From NCBI GenBank assembly GCA_026415415.1, contig JAOAHE010000008.1:1-53096 (forward strand): a stretch of DNA of 53,096 nt. The letters run 5' to 3'. Under the pieces are notes generated by a model. The model was not told the DNA's origin and made no database searches. It saw only the letters and a list, made by a program, of their open reading frames with translations. Below are positions 52,697 to 53,096 of the stretch, piece after piece; position 1 is the first letter of the stretch, and every line of letters starts with the position of its first letter. The translations under genes were made by a program, and so were the position numbers. Source of the stretch: Thermodesulfovibrionales bacterium. GTDB lineage: Bacteria > Nitrospirota > Thermodesulfovibrionia > Thermodesulfovibrionales > Dissulfurispiraceae.

Positions 52697-53096
52697 ATGA
52701 TGAAAACGCCTAAATCAAATCTTAAAACCTTTTATAATGCTTTATTATCTGTATTTCAAAAACATAGTAAAGATGTATTATTTGCCTATCTTTTTGGGTC
52801 ATCTGTAAGCTGCCAGACTCATCCCACAAGTGATGTTGACATCGCTGTCTATTTTTCTGAGAATGATAAGCCCTTAAATTATGATAAGATGCTCCTTTTG
52901 CACGCTGACTTATGTAGAACACTTAAAAGAAACGATATTGATATCCTTATTCTTAATATAGCAAAAAATATAATCCTCCTTGATGATATCGTAAGACATG
53001 GTGTTTTAATCTATGATAGAGAGCCTGATGTAAGAGAGGCTTTTGAGATAAAAGTTTTACATCAAGCCATTGATTTTAGACAGCAGAGGCTTATAG
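52697..53096 (+). CDS. MNT-domain nucleotidyltransferase, truncated by the window end
   Basis: The frame is open from ATG 52697 (or the next ATG, 52700) to the edge, 133 codons. LFGSSVSCQTHPTSDVDIAVYF is the GSx10DxD nucleotidyltransferase motif, and DILILNIAKNIILLDDIVRHGVLIYDRE is the usual following segment of MntA-type proteins. MntA antitoxins polyadenylylate their HEPN-domain toxin partner HepT; a hepT gene would be expected directly downstream, outside the window. No strong SD is visible. Confidence 0.85.
   Translation, partial: MMKTPKSNLKTFYNALLSVFQKHSKDVLFAYLFGSSVSCQTHPTSDVDIAVYFSENDKPLNYDKMLLLHADLCRTLKRNDIDILILNIAKNIILLDDIVRHGVLIYDREPDVREAFEIKVLHQAIDFRQQRLI

Noticed and set aside
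1-53096. CRISPR arrays, tRNA/rRNA genes, insertion sequences, phage genes
   Set aside because: None seen: no regularly spaced direct repeats, no cloverleaf-like or rRNA stretch, and no transposase; the only recombinase is XerC in a conserved housekeeping context.

Overview
This is an AT-rich window, roughly one third G+C by eye, from a Gram-negative bacterium. It is dense with housekeeping genes, packed on both strands with many 1-14 base start/stop overlaps. Outer-membrane genes (TolQRAB, an LptE-like lipoprotein), a DsrC-family protein, a ferredoxin:thioredoxin reductase subunit, ATP synthase a and c genes split away from the F1 genes, and oxidative-stress genes suggest an anaerobic or microaerophilic, possibly thermophilic, sulfur-cycling lineage such as Nitrospirota (Thermodesulfovibrio-like). 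That placement is inference; there is no rRNA here to test it.

Layout. 1-1170 (-): dTDP-rhamnose genes rfbB and the start of rfbD. 1568-4554 (+): tolQ-tolR-tolA-like-tolB, with no pal. 4837-7889 (+): TPR lipoprotein, gltX and a globin-sensor/PsiE membrane fusion. 7920-11816 (+): an FmdB zinc ribbon, purH, purD and a DUF89 protein. 11905-12951 (+): atpB and atpE behind a strong promoter, ending in a terminator. 13026-14376 (-): a small redox cluster of glutaredoxin, ferredoxin:thioredoxin reductase catalytic subunit and two unknown proteins. 14458-17883 (-): hemC, a fused cobA-hemD, a nitroreductase and a small ORF. 18235-20668 (-): nitroreductase, thiol peroxidase, superoxide dismutase, an unknown protein and a DsrC-like protein without its redox cysteines. 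21027-22404 (+): three tandem small heat-shock genes behind a consensus promoter and a perfect CIRCE operator. 22467-28092 (-): EamA transporter, hslU, hslV, xerC, nth and a metallophosphoesterase.

28245-33198 (+): fabG-acpP-fabF-rnc, an UMF1-type transporter and a TIGR02757 protein. 33651-36332 (+): purB, lptE-like, holA, meeting rpsT (-) tail to tail with a 23-base overlap. 37022-42018 (+): lysA-dapF-dapA, a TlpA-like protein, and hisD, which appears to be leaderless. 42605-48054 (-): an envelope operon of an FG-GAP-like periplasmic protein, uppS, cdsA, dxr and rseP. 48330-52544 (+): an arsenic operon. 52697 to the end (+): a truncated MNT nucleotidyltransferase gene of the MntA/HepT antitoxin type.

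The most unusual system is the arsenic operon at 48330-52544. Beside ArsR, the Acr3 arsenite exporter, a Cys-rich DUF2703 protein and a CxxC thioredoxin-fold protein, it encodes a soluble homologue of MtrA, the corrinoid subunit of the methanogen methyl-H4MPT:coenzyme M methyltransferase, directly followed by an ArsP-type permease, a family known for exporting methylated arsenic. This suggests, but does not prove, corrinoid-dependent handling of methyl groups linked to arsenic or organoarsenical export.
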